From assembly GCA_025059805.1 (NCBI GenBank), contig JANXDG010000035.1:62001-126000 (forward strand): DNA of 64,000 nt, in the 5' to 3' direction. Numbering within the stretch: position 1 is the stretch's first letter; each line of letters starts with the position of its first letter. A program made the translations under genes and the position numbers. Under the pieces are notes generated by a model. The model did no database searches. It saw only the letters and a program-made list of their open reading frames with translations, and had not been told where the DNA came from. Shown in pieces: positions 40,193 to 50,956 of the stretch. This DNA is from Endomicrobiia bacterium. GTDB taxonomy: Bacteria > Elusimicrobiota > Endomicrobiia > DTEH01.

Positions 40193-41794
40193 TCACAAGT
40201 TTTTGATACGTTTTAGTAACCTATATTCAATTGCGTCAACCAATGCTTCCCACGACGCTTCTATTATATTTTCTGAAACACCAACAGTACTCCAAGTTTC
40301 ATCTTTTGACATTGATTCAATGTTAACCCTTACTTTAGCAGCAGTACCAGCCTGTGGATTAATCACACGTACTTTGAAATCAACAAGTTTTATATCTTTT
40401 AATTCAGGATAATACTTAATTAAAGCTTTTCTAAGAGCGTTATCCAATGCGTTAACTGGACCGTCTCCTTCAGCTACAACATGTTCTTCTTTGTCTCCCA
40501 CAACTAATTTTAGAGTAGCCTCTGTTATAAGCTCATTTTTTTCTGGTCTAAACTCTACTATAACTCTGAAACCTGTTATTCTAAAAAATGATTTATAAAG
40601 ATTCAAAGTTTTCAATGCAAGTATGACAAAAGAACTTTCCGCATTTTCATATGAATACCCTTGATATTCTTTTTCTTTGATTGCTTTAACTATTTTGCTG
40701 ACATGTTCTTCAGAGAGATCTAACCTAAGCCCATGATGTTTAAACATCAAACTTGACTTACCTGCGAGTTCTGAAATTAATATTTTTCGTTCATTACCTA
40801 CAACTTTAGGATCAATATGTTCGTATGTTTTCTTTTCCCTTGCTACAGCAGACGCATGGATGCCACCTTTATGGGCGAACGCTGACGCGCCAACATACGG
40901 TTGTCTATCATTTGGAATTAAATTACAAATTTCATACACTGACAATGAAATCTCAGTAAGTTTTCTAAGATTTTCTTTCGGTATAACTTTATATCCCAGT
41001 TTCAACATTAATCCAGGAATTACTGAACACAAGTTTGCATTGCCACAACGTTCACCTAAACCGTTTATTGTCCCTTGAATATGTCTGCATCCATTTTGTA
41101 CTGCCACAATAGTGTTTGCCACAGCACAGTCAGAATCGTTATGTGCATGTATTCCTAATTTTACACTAATTTTTTTTGAATCAAAAAAATGTTTAACATC
41201 TCTAACGATAGATGCTACTTCTTCAGGTAAACACCCGCCGTTAGTATCGGCAAGAACAATACAGTCTGCACCAGCTTCATACGCTATATATAAACATTTT
41301 AATGCATATTCTTTATCTGATTTATATCCGTCAAAGAAATGTTCCGCATCATAAATCACTTCTAATCCGTTGTTCTTGAGGAACTTTATAGAATCATAAA
41401 TCATATTTATATTTTCTTCTAAAGTAGTTTGTAATGCTTTTTCTACATGTAGTTTCCATGTTTTACCAAAAATACAAGCTACATCAACACCAGATTTTAA
41501 AATTAAATCTAAATTTTGGTCTTGCTGTGGTTTAATATTTTTCCTACGTGTTGAACCAAATGCTACAATTTTTGATTTTTTAAGTTTTAAATGTTTTACT
41601 TCTTTAAAAAACTCTATATCTTTAGGATTACTACCTGGCCAACCACCTTCAATATAGTCCACACCTAAATTATCAAGCAATTCTACGATTTTTAACTTAT
41701 CACCTACGGAAAAGCTAACACCTGGTGTCTGCGCACCGTCACGTAATGTCGTATCAAAAACTTCAATTTTTTCTTCTAATTTATTTTTTTTCAT
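40193..41794 (-). CDS. cimA: (R)-citramalate synthase
   Basis: 'VFDTTLRDGAQTPGVSFSVGDKLKIVELLDNLGVDYIEGGWPGSNPKD' (CimA rather than LeuA) plus LeuA-dimer C-terminal domain. Confidence 0.9.
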   Translation of the reverse strand: MKKNKLEEKIEVFDTTLRDGAQTPGVSFSVGDKLKIVELLDNLGVDYIEGGWPGSNPKDIEFFKEVKHLKLKKSKIVAFGSTRRKNIKPQQDQNLDLILKSGVDVACIFGKTWKLHVEKALQTTLEENINMIYDSIKFLKNNGLEVIYDAEHFFDGYKSDKEYALKCLYIAYEAGADCIVLADTNGGCLPEEVASIVRDVKHFFDSKKISVKLGIHAHNDSDCAVANTIVAVQNGCRHIQGTINGLGERCGNANLCSVIPGLMLKLGYKVIPKENLRKLTEISLSVYEICNLIPNDRQPYVGASAFAHKGGIHASAVAREKKTYEHIDPKVVGNERKILISELAGKSSLMFKHHGLRLDLSEEHVSKIVKAIKEKEYQGYSYENAESSFVILALKTLNLYKSFFRITGFRVIVEFRPEKNELITEATLKLVVGDKEEHVVAEGDGPVNALDNALRKALIKYYPELKDIKLVDFKVRVINPQAGTAAKVRVNIESMSKDETWSTVGVSENIIEASWEALVDAIEYRLLKRIKNL

Positions 41795-41858
41795 AATTTA
41801 ATAAAAAGCAACAAGATTGTTTAAGCGTTTATAAAAATTCTTAATATAAAATCAATAC

Positions 41859-42449
41859 TTACAACTTACCCTTTGTCGTAGGGATACTACGGATTGACTT
41901 CTTCCTACATACTGCCTGACCCAAAGCTCTACCTAAACTCTTAAATATTGACTCACAGATATGATGATTATCCTCTCCAGCAACAACTTTTATATGCAAA
42001 GTAATTTTGCCTTCATTAACAAAAGATTTCAGGAATTCACGAATTAATCTATAATCAAAAGCTGATTTTTTGTATTCAGGGAAAAATTTTACATTGTAGA
42101 CGAGATTAGGCCTACCTGAAATATCAACAACAACATAAGATAGAGCTTCATCCATAGGTGTTAGGACTTCTGCATACCTGTTTATCCCACTTTTATCACC
42201 TAAAGATTTAAACAACGCCGTACCTAAACATAATCCGATGTCTTCAACCAAATGGTGATCATCAACATCAGTATCACCATACGCTTTGATGTATAAATCA
42301 AAACTACCATGGAATGCAAATTGTTCCAACATATGGTCTAAAAAAGGTATTGTTGTTGAAATTTTATATTTACCTTTACCATCTAAATTAAGTTTTAAAC
42401 TAACATTTGTTTCTTTTGTTACTCGGTTTACCTTTGCTATCCTTTGCAT
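41859..42449 (-). CDS. hisB: Imidazoleglycerol-phosphate dehydratase
   Basis: 'STTIPFLDHMLEQFAFHGSFDLYI', 'DDHHLVEDIGLCLG', 'GEDNHHICESIFKSLGRAL'. Confidence 0.95.
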   Translation of the reverse strand: MQRIAKVNRVTKETNVSLKLNLDGKGKYKISTTIPFLDHMLEQFAFHGSFDLYIKAYGDTDVDDHHLVEDIGLCLGTALFKSLGDKSGINRYAEVLTPMDEALSYVVVDISGRPNLVYNVKFFPEYKKSAFDYRLIREFLKSFVNEGKITLHIKVVAGEDNHHICESIFKSLGRALGQAVCRKKSIRSIPTTKGKL

Positions 42450-43638
42450 TTGTTTCTCCTGTTATAACAAGTTTCTTTAAACGTTCACTATGCCAATGCA
42501 TACCTTCAACTTTTGCCAAAGTTATAGCATGTGGTGATAACGATTTAACCGCTTTCTGTGAAAGTTTAACAATACTTATTTTTTTTAGAAAACTTACCAC
42601 GGATAAGCCAGAAGAAAATTTTGCAGTTTGTCCTGTAGGCAACACATGTGATGGCCCTGCTATATAATCACCGAACACTGCTGAAGGATGATCTCCATAA
42701 AAAATAGCACCAGCATTGTTAACTTTCTTGAGAAAAATTTGATGTTTCTTGGTTAACAATGTCAAATGTTCAGGTGCAATGTTGTTTATTAACTCACATG
42801 CTTTATCAATGTTAGGTTGATAAATGATTTTTATCTGTGGTAGAAACTCAAGTGCATAAGTTGTTATAAACTTTTTAACCTTGTAAATAACATTTTTACT
42901 AAGTCCTATAAAATAACTTTTTGCGTTCTTGTCATGTTCTGCTTGAGCAAGAAGTTCATATGCAATCTCTTCACTATTAGATTCCTCATCTCCTACAACT
43001 ACTACTTCAGAAGGTCCTGCGAGAAGATCTATCCCTACAACACCTACTAACTGTCTCTTAGCTTCCGTAACCCAGATATTGCCTGGCCCTACAACCATTT
43101 CCACCTTTGGTACTGTTTGAGTACCAAATGCTAACGCTGCGATTGCTTGTACACCGCCTATTTTATAAACTTCTTTTATACCAAGTTTATATGCAGTGTA
43201 AAGAAAATAATTCGTAACATTTCTTGGCGGTGTTACCACCACAACATTTTTTACTCCTGCAACCTGTGCAGGTATCACTGTCATTACAAGAGTTGAAATA
43301 TAATTATATCCATACTTACCTCCGGGAATATATATACCTGCAGATTCTAAAGGTACAAATTTCTGTCCTGTAATAATACCATTATATTTTGTTGTCCATA
43401 ACTTTTTTATTTTTTTATACTCTTCATTGTGAAATTTTTTAACATTCTTGATTGCTAAATCAATAGCAGAAACAAAGTGTTTGTCAAGTTTTTTATTTAT
43501 ATGAACTTTTTCTACTAAATCTTCACTTTTTGTAATACTTACATCATCATATAATGAAGCATATTTTATCACTGCTTGATCACCAAAATTTTTCACATCT
43601 TCTATAATCTTAGCAACTTTTTTAGTTATATTTGTCAT
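42400..43638 (-). CDS. hisD: Histidinol dehydrogenase
   Basis: 'SAGIYIPGGKYGYNYISTLVMTVIPAQVAGV', 'DLLAGPSEVVVVGDE', 'LLAQAEHD', 'YIAGPSHVLPTGQTAKFSSGLSV'. Confidence 0.95.
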   Translation of the reverse strand: MTNITKKVAKIIEDVKNFGDQAVIKYASLYDDVSITKSEDLVEKVHINKKLDKHFVSAIDLAIKNVKKFHNEEYKKIKKLWTTKYNGIITGQKFVPLESAGIYIPGGKYGYNYISTLVMTVIPAQVAGVKNVVVVTPPRNVTNYFLYTAYKLGIKEVYKIGGVQAIAALAFGTQTVPKVEMVVGPGNIWVTEAKRQLVGVVGIDLLAGPSEVVVVGDEESNSEEIAYELLAQAEHDKNAKSYFIGLSKNVIYKVKKFITTYALEFLPQIKIIYQPNIDKACELINNIAPEHLTLLTKKHQIFLKKVNNAGAIFYGDHPSAVFGDYIAGPSHVLPTGQTAKFSSGLSVVSFLKKISIVKLSQKAVKSLSPHAITLAKVEGMHWHSERLKKLVITGETNAKDSKGKPSNKRNKC

Positions 43639-43640
43639 AA

Positions 43641-44933
43641 CTAATCTTCTTGTATTCTTTTAATTTTCGCACCTAAAGAGGTGAGTTTATCTGCTAAATT
43701 TTCGTATCCTCTATCCAGATGGTAAATATGAGAAATCTTACTAATACCTTCGGCAGCAAGTCCCGCTAAAACCAAAGCTGCTCCTGCTCTCAAATCTGAA
43801 ACCATAACTTCCGCACCTTTAAGTTTCTCTACACCAGTAACGATAGCAGTGTTACCATCTACTACAATATTTGCTCCCATACGGTTAAGTTCTGAAACAT
43901 GTAAAAATCTATTTTCAAAAACTGTTTCTTTTATTTTACTTACACCTTTAGTAATACTCATTAATGCCATAAATTGTGCTTGAAGATCTGTAGGGAAATA
44001 TGGGTATGGTCGTGTTGTAATATTCTGTGGTTTCAACATTTTTACCCAACGAATATAAATTTTATCTTCTTCAGTTTCTATTTTTAAACCAGAAGACCTT
44101 AATTTTTTTATTACATAACTCAAATGCTGTGGTACTGTTTGTTTAAGCAAAAGTTCACCTTTTGTGATTCCTGCAGCAATAATGTAAGTACCCGTTTCAA
44201 TTCTATCAGGTATAACTTTATGTTCAATTTTTGATGATAAAAATTTTTTACAACCAACGATTCTTATTATATTAGTACCAGCACCTTCAATTTTCACACC
44301 TAATTTTTTCAAAAATTCTGCTAAGTCAACAATTTCAGGTTCAGTAGCTGAGTTCACAATTGTTATTTCCTGTGGTATTTTTGACGCGAATAACATAATA
44401 TTTTCTGTTGCACCAACAGAAGGATAACGAAACCTCACAACATTTTTCTTAACCCGAGCCTTGTTTTTTATAAACACTTCGTATCCGCCATCCACATAAT
44501 GATCTACACCTAACTGTTCAAAAGCTTTGATATGAATATCAACTGGCCTTGCTCCTATTGCACAACCTCCAGGTAAAGCTGCTTTCACTTTGTTGTAATT
44601 AGCAAGTAGTGCACCTGAGACCAAAAAACTTGCCCTCATTTTTTTTATAAGTTCATAAGGTGCTATTACATATCCCTTTTCTTTATAAGGTTCTCGGTTG
44701 GAGATAATTTTTATACATGAATGGTCAACCCAGTATACTTTTTTACCTAAGTATTCAATAATAGATATTGTTGTTTGTATATCTTTTAAGAAAGGAACAT
44801 TATACAAAACTACTTCATTATCAGTTAGCAACGATGCTATAATTATTGGCAGTGCTGCATTTTTGGAACCAGAGATGATAACTTCACCTTTAAGTTGACT
44901 ACCACCTTCAATTACATACTTTTCCATAGTCAA
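43641..44933 (-). CDS. murA: UDP-N-acetylglucosamine 1-carboxyvinyltransferase
   Basis: 'GSQLKGEVIISGSKNAALPIIIASLLTD', 'ALPGGCAIGARPVDIHIKAFEQLG', 'DLRAGAALVLAGLAAEG'. Confidence 0.95.
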   Translation of the reverse strand: MTMEKYVIEGGSQLKGEVIISGSKNAALPIIIASLLTDNEVVLYNVPFLKDIQTTISIIEYLGKKVYWVDHSCIKIISNREPYKEKGYVIAPYELIKKMRASFLVSGALLANYNKVKAALPGGCAIGARPVDIHIKAFEQLGVDHYVDGGYEVFIKNKARVKKNVVRFRYPSVGATENIMLFASKIPQEITIVNSATEPEIVDLAEFLKKLGVKIEGAGTNIIRIVGCKKFLSSKIEHKVIPDRIETGTYIIAAGITKGELLLKQTVPQHLSYVIKKLRSSGLKIETEEDKIYIRWVKMLKPQNITTRPYPYFPTDLQAQFMALMSITKGVSKIKETVFENRFLHVSELNRMGANIVVDGNTAIVTGVEKLKGAEVMVSDLRAGAALVLAGLAAEGISKISHIYHLDRGYENLADKLTSLGAKIKRIQED

Positions 44934-45775
44934 TTTTTGACGACCATAACACGAGGTAAATTTTGATAATCTTTTATCGTTTTAACTACTTTATAATTGG
45001 CATTATGAAATATTTTTAAAATCTCATCTGCTAAATTATGATTTATCTCAACGACGATAAATCCGTCTTTATTTAATATCTTCTTAGCATAAGTAGCAAA
45101 ATGTTCGTAAAACTCAATACCGTTATTGCTAACAAGTGCTAGCTTAGGTTCGTAATAAATTTCTGGTTGTAATTTTTCATATTCTTGTTCTGTTATATAT
45201 GGAGGATTTGAAATAATAATGTCTAATAAAATCTCATTTTTAATAAAATACTTAAGTTTATCGGACAAAACAAACTCTATTTTATCTAAAACATTCAACC
45301 TATCTGCATTCTTTTTAGCAACTTTAAGTGCATCTGAAGAAATATCTGTAGCATACATCTTAATATAAAATGGAATGTTTTTAACAATACTTATAGCTAT
45401 ATTACCACAACCTGTACCAATATCAGCACAAACTTTTAACTTATTATTTTTTATCAAATCTAAACTTTCTTCTACTACAAATTCTGTTTCCTGTCTCGGT
45501 ATAAAGATGTTTTCGTCAACATAAAAATTTAAACCATAAAATTCGCGTTCACAAAAAATGTATGGCAATGGTTTATAAGTTAAACGTTCAGTCAAATAAT
45601 AGTTAACAGTTCGGACTTGAGATGGTGTAAGAATTTTATCAGGATTGGCATACAAATCTGACCTTTTTATTTTAAGAGCTTTTGTAATTATTAAGTCGGT
45701 TTCAAAATAATAGGCTGGTGTTATAGATCTAAGTTGTGTCTGTACATCTTTGTAAATATCTTTTAAAGAATACAT
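44930..45775 (-). CDS. prmC: Release factor glutamine methyltransferase
   Basis: 'IFIPRQETEFVVEESL', 'DIIISNPPYITEQEYEKLQPEIYYEPKLALV'. Confidence 0.93.
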   Translation of the reverse strand: MYSLKDIYKDVQTQLRSITPAYYFETDLIITKALKIKRSDLYANPDKILTPSQVRTVNYYLTERLTYKPLPYIFCEREFYGLNFYVDENIFIPRQETEFVVEESLDLIKNNKLKVCADIGTGCGNIAISIVKNIPFYIKMYATDISSDALKVAKKNADRLNVLDKIEFVLSDKLKYFIKNEILLDIIISNPPYITEQEYEKLQPEIYYEPKLALVSNNGIEFYEHFATYAKKILNKDGFIVVEINHNLADEILKIFHNANYKVVKTIKDYQNLPRVMVVKN

Positions 45776-45784
45776 CTTAATTCT

Positions 45785-46873
45785 TTACTCTTTGAATAAT
45801 TTTGAAAGTTTTTCTTTTAATTCAACCTGCATCAATTCATTTATTATTGTGTCTAATTCACCATCTAAAATTTCAGAAAGATTATATAAAGTTAAATTAA
45901 TCCTATGATCTGTAACACGGTTTTGGATAAAATTATATGTTCTTATTTTTTCAGAACGATCACCAGATTTTACTTGTGATTTTCTTAACTCTGCAATTTC
46001 ACGTTGTTGTTCTTGTAATTTCAAGTTATACAGTTTCGCACGAAGAATTTTCATTGCACGCTCACGATTTTTTATTTGTGAACGTTCATCCTGACATTGA
46101 ACTACGATACCTGTAGGTTTATGTTTTATACGTACAGCAGAATCTGTCTTCTGCAAATGTTGTCCACCATGGCCAGATGCACGAAAGGTTTCTATCTCAA
46201 TATCGTCAGGATTGACCTCTACTTCAACTTCTTCAGCTTCAGGTAAAACCGCAACTGTTGCAGCTGAAGTATGTATTCTTCCAGACGACTCTGTTTCAGG
46301 AACACGTTGTACTCTATGTACTCCACTTTCATATTTCATATATTTATATACATCTTTCCCAGAAACATAACAAACAACTTCTTTGATACCTCTTAAACCT
46401 GTCTGATTAATATCCAAAATTTCAATCTTCCATCCTTTTTTTGTACAAAATTTTGTGTACATCCTTAACAAATCAGCAGCGAAAAGCGCTGCTTCTTCAC
46501 CGCCAGTACCTGCACGTATCTCTAATATTATGTTCCTATGTTGCTGTTGATCTTCGGGCAACAACAATTCTAAAATTTTTTGTTCAAGTTGAGAATATTC
46601 TTTATTTAAATTTTCTAACTCTTCGTTTATTAAAAGTTCATATTCTGCATCTGTTACATCCTGTTTTTCAGAGTTCAACAATTCTATTTTTTGTTTAACA
46701 GTAACAAGATTATCATATAATGAAACTATCTCAACAATCTTATTATACTCTTTGACAATTTCTTTGTATTCTATTGGATTGTTTATAATATTTTGATCTG
46801 CTAATTTTTGTTCTAAGTTTTTTTTCTTATTGACTAGTTGCTCACAATTTTTAACAATGATGTTCCAAATCAT
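45785..46873 (-). CDS. prfA: Peptide chain release factor 1
   Basis: '[22 protein letters not shown]', '[36 protein letters not shown]'. RF1 assignment from '[27 protein letters not shown]'. Confidence 0.94.
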   Translation of the reverse strand: MIWNIIVKNCEQLVNKKKNLEQKLADQNIINNPIEYKEIVKEYNKIVEIVSLYDNLVTVKQKIELLNSEKQDVTDAEYELLINEELENLNKEYSQLEQKILELLLPEDQQQHRNIILEIRAGTGGEEAALFAADLLRMYTKFCTKKGWKIEILDINQTGLRGIKEVVCYVSGKDVYKYMKYESGVHRVQRVPETESSGRIHTSAATVAVLPEAEEVEVEVNPDDIEIETFRASGHGGQHLQKTDSAVRIKHKPTGIVVQCQDERSQIKNRERAMKILRAKLYNLKLQEQQREIAELRKSQVKSGDRSEKIRTYNFIQNRVTDHRINLTLYNLSEILDGELDTIINELMQVELKEKLSKLFKE

Positions 46874-46880
46874 ATACTTT

Positions 46881-47183
46881 TTACTTCTTAGTTGATCTTT
46901 TTGTCTTTAAAACTTTTACTTCTGCTTTTTTGACTTTTTCTGTCTTAACCTTTTTTGGTTTCTTCTCTCTTGCAACAGGTACAAATTTTTCACCGTATTT
47001 CTTTATAAACTTTTCAACTCTACCTGCTGTATCAACAAATTTTTGTTTCCCTGTAAAATATGGATGACAATTACCGCAAATCTCAAGACGTATCTCTGGT
47101 TTAGTTGATCTTGTTTTAAATGTATAACCGCAAGCACATGTTACTGTACACTCTACATATTTTGGATGTATACCTTCTTTCAT
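46881..47183 (-). CDS. rpmE: 50S ribosomal protein L31 with Lys-rich C-terminal extension
   Basis: '[59 protein letters not shown]' with four Zn-ligand Cys, plus a basic tail. Confidence 0.93.
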   Translation of the reverse strand: MKEGIHPKYVECTVTCACGYTFKTRSTKPEIRLEICGNCHPYFTGKQKFVDTAGRVEKFIKKYGEKFVPVAREKKPKKVKTEKVKKAEVKVLKTKRSTKK

Positions 47184-47215
47184 AAAAGTTTTTCCTCCTT
47201 ATTTAACTAATTTTC

Positions 47216-48115
47216 TCAGAATAAAACCTTTTTAGGATTTATTGGTACTCCGTTTTTACGTATTTCAAAATGCAGATGTGGACCTGTAGTCCAACCTGTC
47301 ATACCAACATTGCCAATAATTTGTCCTTTATTAACCCATTGACCTACTTTAACCCTTATTTTAGAAAGATGTCCATAATAAGTAGTATATCCTTTCTGAT
47401 GTTTAATAATAACAAGTTTACCGTAACCCTCAGCCCAACCTGCAAAAATTACTTTTCCATCACATGCTGCTCTTACTGCGGCACCGTAACGCTGTTTTAA
47501 ATCAATGCCTTCGTGATACTTCAAGATGCCAAAAATTGGATGCTTCCGTAATCCAAACTTTGAAGTTATACGTGTATTAAACAATGGCAACATGAAATCT
47601 TTAAATTTTATGTATACATCAGGTAAAAATATAAGATCTCCCTTCTTAAGTTTACAAGTTGGTGTTATTTCGTTCACCTGACAGATTTCTTCTATTTTCT
47701 TATTAAACTTCTTAGCGATAGCGCTCACTTCTACACCATCAGAAGGAACTCTGTAAAGCATACCTTTTTTGTTATGAAGTAACAAAATTTTCCCACGATA
47801 TAATAATCCTACTGCTTCAATATAATTTGTACTACGAATGGATGCGACATTAGTGTTAAATTTTTTAGCTAAAGTATATAGATTATCTTTCGCAGGATCA
47901 TAAATCCAATTAACAACAATTAACCTCTCAATATTGGCAACAATTTTTTGTCTTAGATGGTCCAAATATTGCTCCGTTGCGCCATCTGTCTCGTTGAACA
48001 AATAGAGATTTTGATTATTCCAAAGATATTCAAAATTTGTTCTTCTTAGATAATTCTTATGTGCTGCAAAAATATTTAATGTCGCTATAAATAATAATAG
48101 TGCTATGTTTTGCAT
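47216..48115 (-). CDS. LysM-like / M23 family peptidoglycan metallopeptidase
   Basis: 'KFGLRKHPIFGILKYHEGIDLKQRYGAAVRAACDG...TGPHLHFEIR'. Signal peptide argues for the internal start MQNIALLLF (48115) rather than 48157. Confidence 0.85.
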   Translation of the reverse strand: MQNIALLLFIATLNIFAAHKNYLRRTNFEYLWNNQNLYLFNETDGATEQYLDHLRQKIVANIERLIVVNWIYDPAKDNLYTLAKKFNTNVASIRSTNYIEAVGLLYRGKILLLHNKKGMLYRVPSDGVEVSAIAKKFNKKIEEICQVNEITPTCKLKKGDLIFLPDVYIKFKDFMLPLFNTRITSKFGLRKHPIFGILKYHEGIDLKQRYGAAVRAACDGKVIFAGWAEGYGKLVIIKHQKGYTTYYGHLSKIRVKVGQWVNKGQIIGNVGMTGWTTGPHLHFEIRKNGVPINPKKVLF

Positions 48116-48966
48116 TCTACTGTTGAAAATTTCTCTATAATTTTTTTTACTTGCCACATAGGTGTGGAAGTACCAGATATGATACCAATGTGTCTATAGT
48201 TAAAAAAATCATTCTCTATTTCATCTTCAGAACTGACTATGATCACATTATTATTATAGTTTTTAGATATAGTCATTAACTTATTCGTATTTGCAGAATG
48301 TTTGCCACCAACAACTATCAATAAATCAACAGTTTTTGCTATCTCAACCACTTCTTTTTCTCTATTTATGGTTTCTTTGCATATCGTATTAAACACCTTT
48401 ATATTTTTATATTTTGTAGTTAACAAATCGCATATCTTTTTGTATTCATCAACTTGTTTCGTTGTCTGTGATATAACTAAAATTTTGTCATGTTCTAAAA
48501 TATCTAAATTCTCCGCATCTTCTTTGCAAGTGATTATATAACTTTTGACAGATGGTGATACATATGATATTAACGCTGTTATCTCAGGATGTTGTGGGTC
48601 GCCATATATTATAACATTATAACCTTTATTTGTCCATTCTTTAGTTATCTCTTGATTTCTCTTAACAATAGGACATGTACCATCTATTATGTTTATATTA
48701 TTTAAACGTAAAAGTTCTTCATAAACACTTCTTGCAACTCCATGTGTTCTTATCACCAACGAACAACGAAAATTAGTATTAATTATACTGACATCTTCAA
48801 CTACTTCAATACCTAATCTTTGTAACCTATCCATTTCTTGCTTATTATGTAAAAGTTCACCTAAAATGTAAACCTTGTTTCCCTTTTTGAGCTCGTTCTC
48901 AACAAGATTTATTGCACGGTTAACACCACTACAAAAACCTATGTTTTTAGCAACTCTTATTTTCAT
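48103..48966 (-). CDS. ispH: 4-hydroxy-3-methylbut-2-enyl diphosphate reductase
   Basis: 'KNIGFCSGVNRAINLVENELKKGNKVYILGELLHNKQEMDRL', 'VIRTHGV', 'DGTCPIVKRNQE'. Confidence 0.95.
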   Translation of the reverse strand: MKIRVAKNIGFCSGVNRAINLVENELKKGNKVYILGELLHNKQEMDRLQRLGIEVVEDVSIINTNFRCSLVIRTHGVARSVYEELLRLNNINIIDGTCPIVKRNQEITKEWTNKGYNVIIYGDPQHPEITALISYVSPSVKSYIITCKEDAENLDILEHDKILVISQTTKQVDEYKKICDLLTTKYKNIKVFNTICKETINREKEVVEIAKTVDLLIVVGGKHSANTNKLMTISKNYNNNVIIVSSEDEIENDFFNYRHIGIISGTSTPMWQVKKIIEKFSTVECKT

Positions 48967-49649
48967 ATATTGCTCATACTCTTAACATATTCAACTATTT
49001 TATCAGCTACTTGTTGTTGTGTTAAACCAAAAGTGTTAATAACAATCGCATTTTCATCAATTCTTAGCGGGTTGATACCTCTGGTCCTGTCAAGTTCGTC
49101 ACGACGAATAATTGCAGATTTTACTTCTTCAAAAGTTACTTTATCTCCTTTTTCTACCAACTCATTATATCTTCGCAGCGCACGTTCTTCAACAGGTGCG
49201 TCAAGATAAAACTTAAACTTGGTTTCAGGGAAAACTGCAGTTGTTATATCTCTACCCTCCATTACACAGTTGTATTTCATCCCAATTAACCTTTGTAATT
49301 CACGAAGTTTCTGTCTCACTTCTGGTATTGCAGCAACAAAATTAACATTAGCAGATACATATTCTGACCTGATTTCTTTTGAAACATCTTTTTTATCCAC
49401 TAAAACTTTTAACTCATCATCTTCAAGTTTAAAATCAATATCAAGAGTTTCAAGTGTTTTTTTTATTGCTTCAATATCATCCAAAGAAATATCGGAATTA
49501 AGTAACTTATATGTTACCGCACGATACATCGCACCTGTATCTACATGAACAAAACCCAATTTTTTTGCTACTAATTTACTGACAGTAGTTTTACCAGCAC
49601 CTGCAGGACCGTCAATTGCGACAACTATTTTGTTCTCATTCTGCTTCAT
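48963..49649 (-). CDS. cmk: Cytidylate kinase
   Basis: 'VAIDGPAGAGKTTVSKLVAKKLGFVHVDTGAMYRAVTYK', 'MEGRDITTAVFPETKFKFYLDA'. Confidence 0.95.
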   Translation of the reverse strand: MKQNENKIVVAIDGPAGAGKTTVSKLVAKKLGFVHVDTGAMYRAVTYKLLNSDISLDDIEAIKKTLETLDIDFKLEDDELKVLVDKKDVSKEIRSEYVSANVNFVAAIPEVRQKLRELQRLIGMKYNCVMEGRDITTAVFPETKFKFYLDAPVEERALRRYNELVEKGDKVTFEEVKSAIIRRDELDRTRGINPLRIDENAIVINTFGLTQQQVADKIVEYVKSMSNI

Positions 49650-50947
49650 AAACTCTTATATAAATCCCAAAATCCAGGAAAGGAAACATCTACGCAACCA
49701 GCGTTCGTTATTACAAAAGAATTATGACAAATACTACCAGCTACTGCTAAACTCATAGCAATTCTATGATCATTATAGCTATCTAACTCCAAGTTGTCAC
49801 TGTCAGCACATAGAGTTGTATTACCCATAATTATCATACCATCTTCTAATTCAATTATTTTAGCACCTAAATGTTGCAAAGATGAAACAATAGTTTTTAT
49901 CCTGTCAGATTCTTTTATACGAAGTTCACCCGCACCTCTTATCTCCGTAACACCATCAGCTTGTGTTGCTACAACAGCTAATAGGGGTAATTCATCAATC
50001 ATCGCTGGCACATCGTCAGGTTCTATTTTAATACTCTTAAGTTTGCTACTTTTAACTACAATATCTGCTACGGGTTCGTTGTACAAAATTCTAAGATTTG
50101 ACAGGGTTATCTTTGCACCCATTTTCAATAATACATTGATAAATCCCATTCGTGTAGGATTTACACAAACATCTTTAATAACTAAAGATGAATTTGGCAA
50201 AAGAACAGCCATCGCTATAAAGTAGCTTGCAGAGGAAGGATCTGCCGGAACTAAAATTTCAAACGGTTTTATCTTCTTCACCTTACCTCTAATTGAAAAA
50301 ACAGTGTCTTTTATTGATAATTTCACACCAAGATATTGTAACATACGTTCCGTATGATCACGGGAAAGAATTGGTTCTTTGTATATTGTAACTCCCTCAG
50401 CATACATCCCAGCGAATAATACACAAGATTTCACCTGTGCCGAAGCAATTTTGTTTTCCCATGTGATAGATTTTAAGTTTTTAGTGCCACGAATCACTAA
50501 TGGTAAATAATTATCTTCTTTAGCGTCAATTGTTACTCCCATAAGACGTAGTGGTTCTATTATTCGCTTCATTGGCCTGCGTGATAAACTGTCGTCACCT
50601 ATAATTTTTACTTCTATCTCATTACCTGCAATAATCCCGCAAAGAAGTCGTACTGTAGTACCAGAATTCCCTGCATCTATCACTTCTTTAGGTGAACATA
50701 ATCCTTCCATGTTAACTCCATAAATATGGAAATTATTTTTATCCTCAACTATTTTTACTCCAAGACTTTTTAAAGCATTTACAGTTGAATAACAATCTTT
50801 ACTTTTTAGCGGATTATGTATAATACATTCACCAGAAGAAATTGATGCTAACATAACTGCTCTATGTGTTATGGACTTATCAGGTGTAACTTTTATCTCA
50901 GCGTTGATTTTACTCTTCCTAAGAATCCTAATCTTGTCAGTTCTCAT
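49646..50947 (-). CDS. aroA: 3-phosphoshikimate 1-carboxyvinyltransferase
   Basis: 'TPDKSITHRAVMLASISSGE', 'DAGNSGTTVRLLCGI', 'DYNDHRIAMSLAVAG'-like 'DSYNDHRIAMSLAV'. Confidence 0.95.
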   Translation of the reverse strand: MRTDKIRILRKSKINAEIKVTPDKSITHRAVMLASISSGECIIHNPLKSKDCYSTVNALKSLGVKIVEDKNNFHIYGVNMEGLCSPKEVIDAGNSGTTVRLLCGIIAGNEIEVKIIGDDSLSRRPMKRIIEPLRLMGVTIDAKEDNYLPLVIRGTKNLKSITWENKIASAQVKSCVLFAGMYAEGVTIYKEPILSRDHTERMLQYLGVKLSIKDTVFSIRGKVKKIKPFEILVPADPSSASYFIAMAVLLPNSSLVIKDVCVNPTRMGFINVLLKMGAKITLSNLRILYNEPVADIVVKSSKLKSIKIEPDDVPAMIDELPLLAVVATQADGVTEIRGAGELRIKESDRIKTIVSSLQHLGAKIIELEDGMIIMGNTTLCADSDNLELDSYNDHRIAMSLAVAGSICHNSFVITNAGCVDVSFPGFWDLYKSL

Positions 50948-50956
50948 ACTATTTTA

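Noticed and set aside
47216-48157. Longer M23 start at 48157
   Set aside because: The start at 48115 gives a proper signal peptide and a smaller overlap with ispH, so the extension is probably not translated.
49794-50225. 143-aa plus-strand ORF
   Set aside because: Lies wholly antisense to aroA; Ser/Ile/Leu-rich shadow translation with no recognisable motif.
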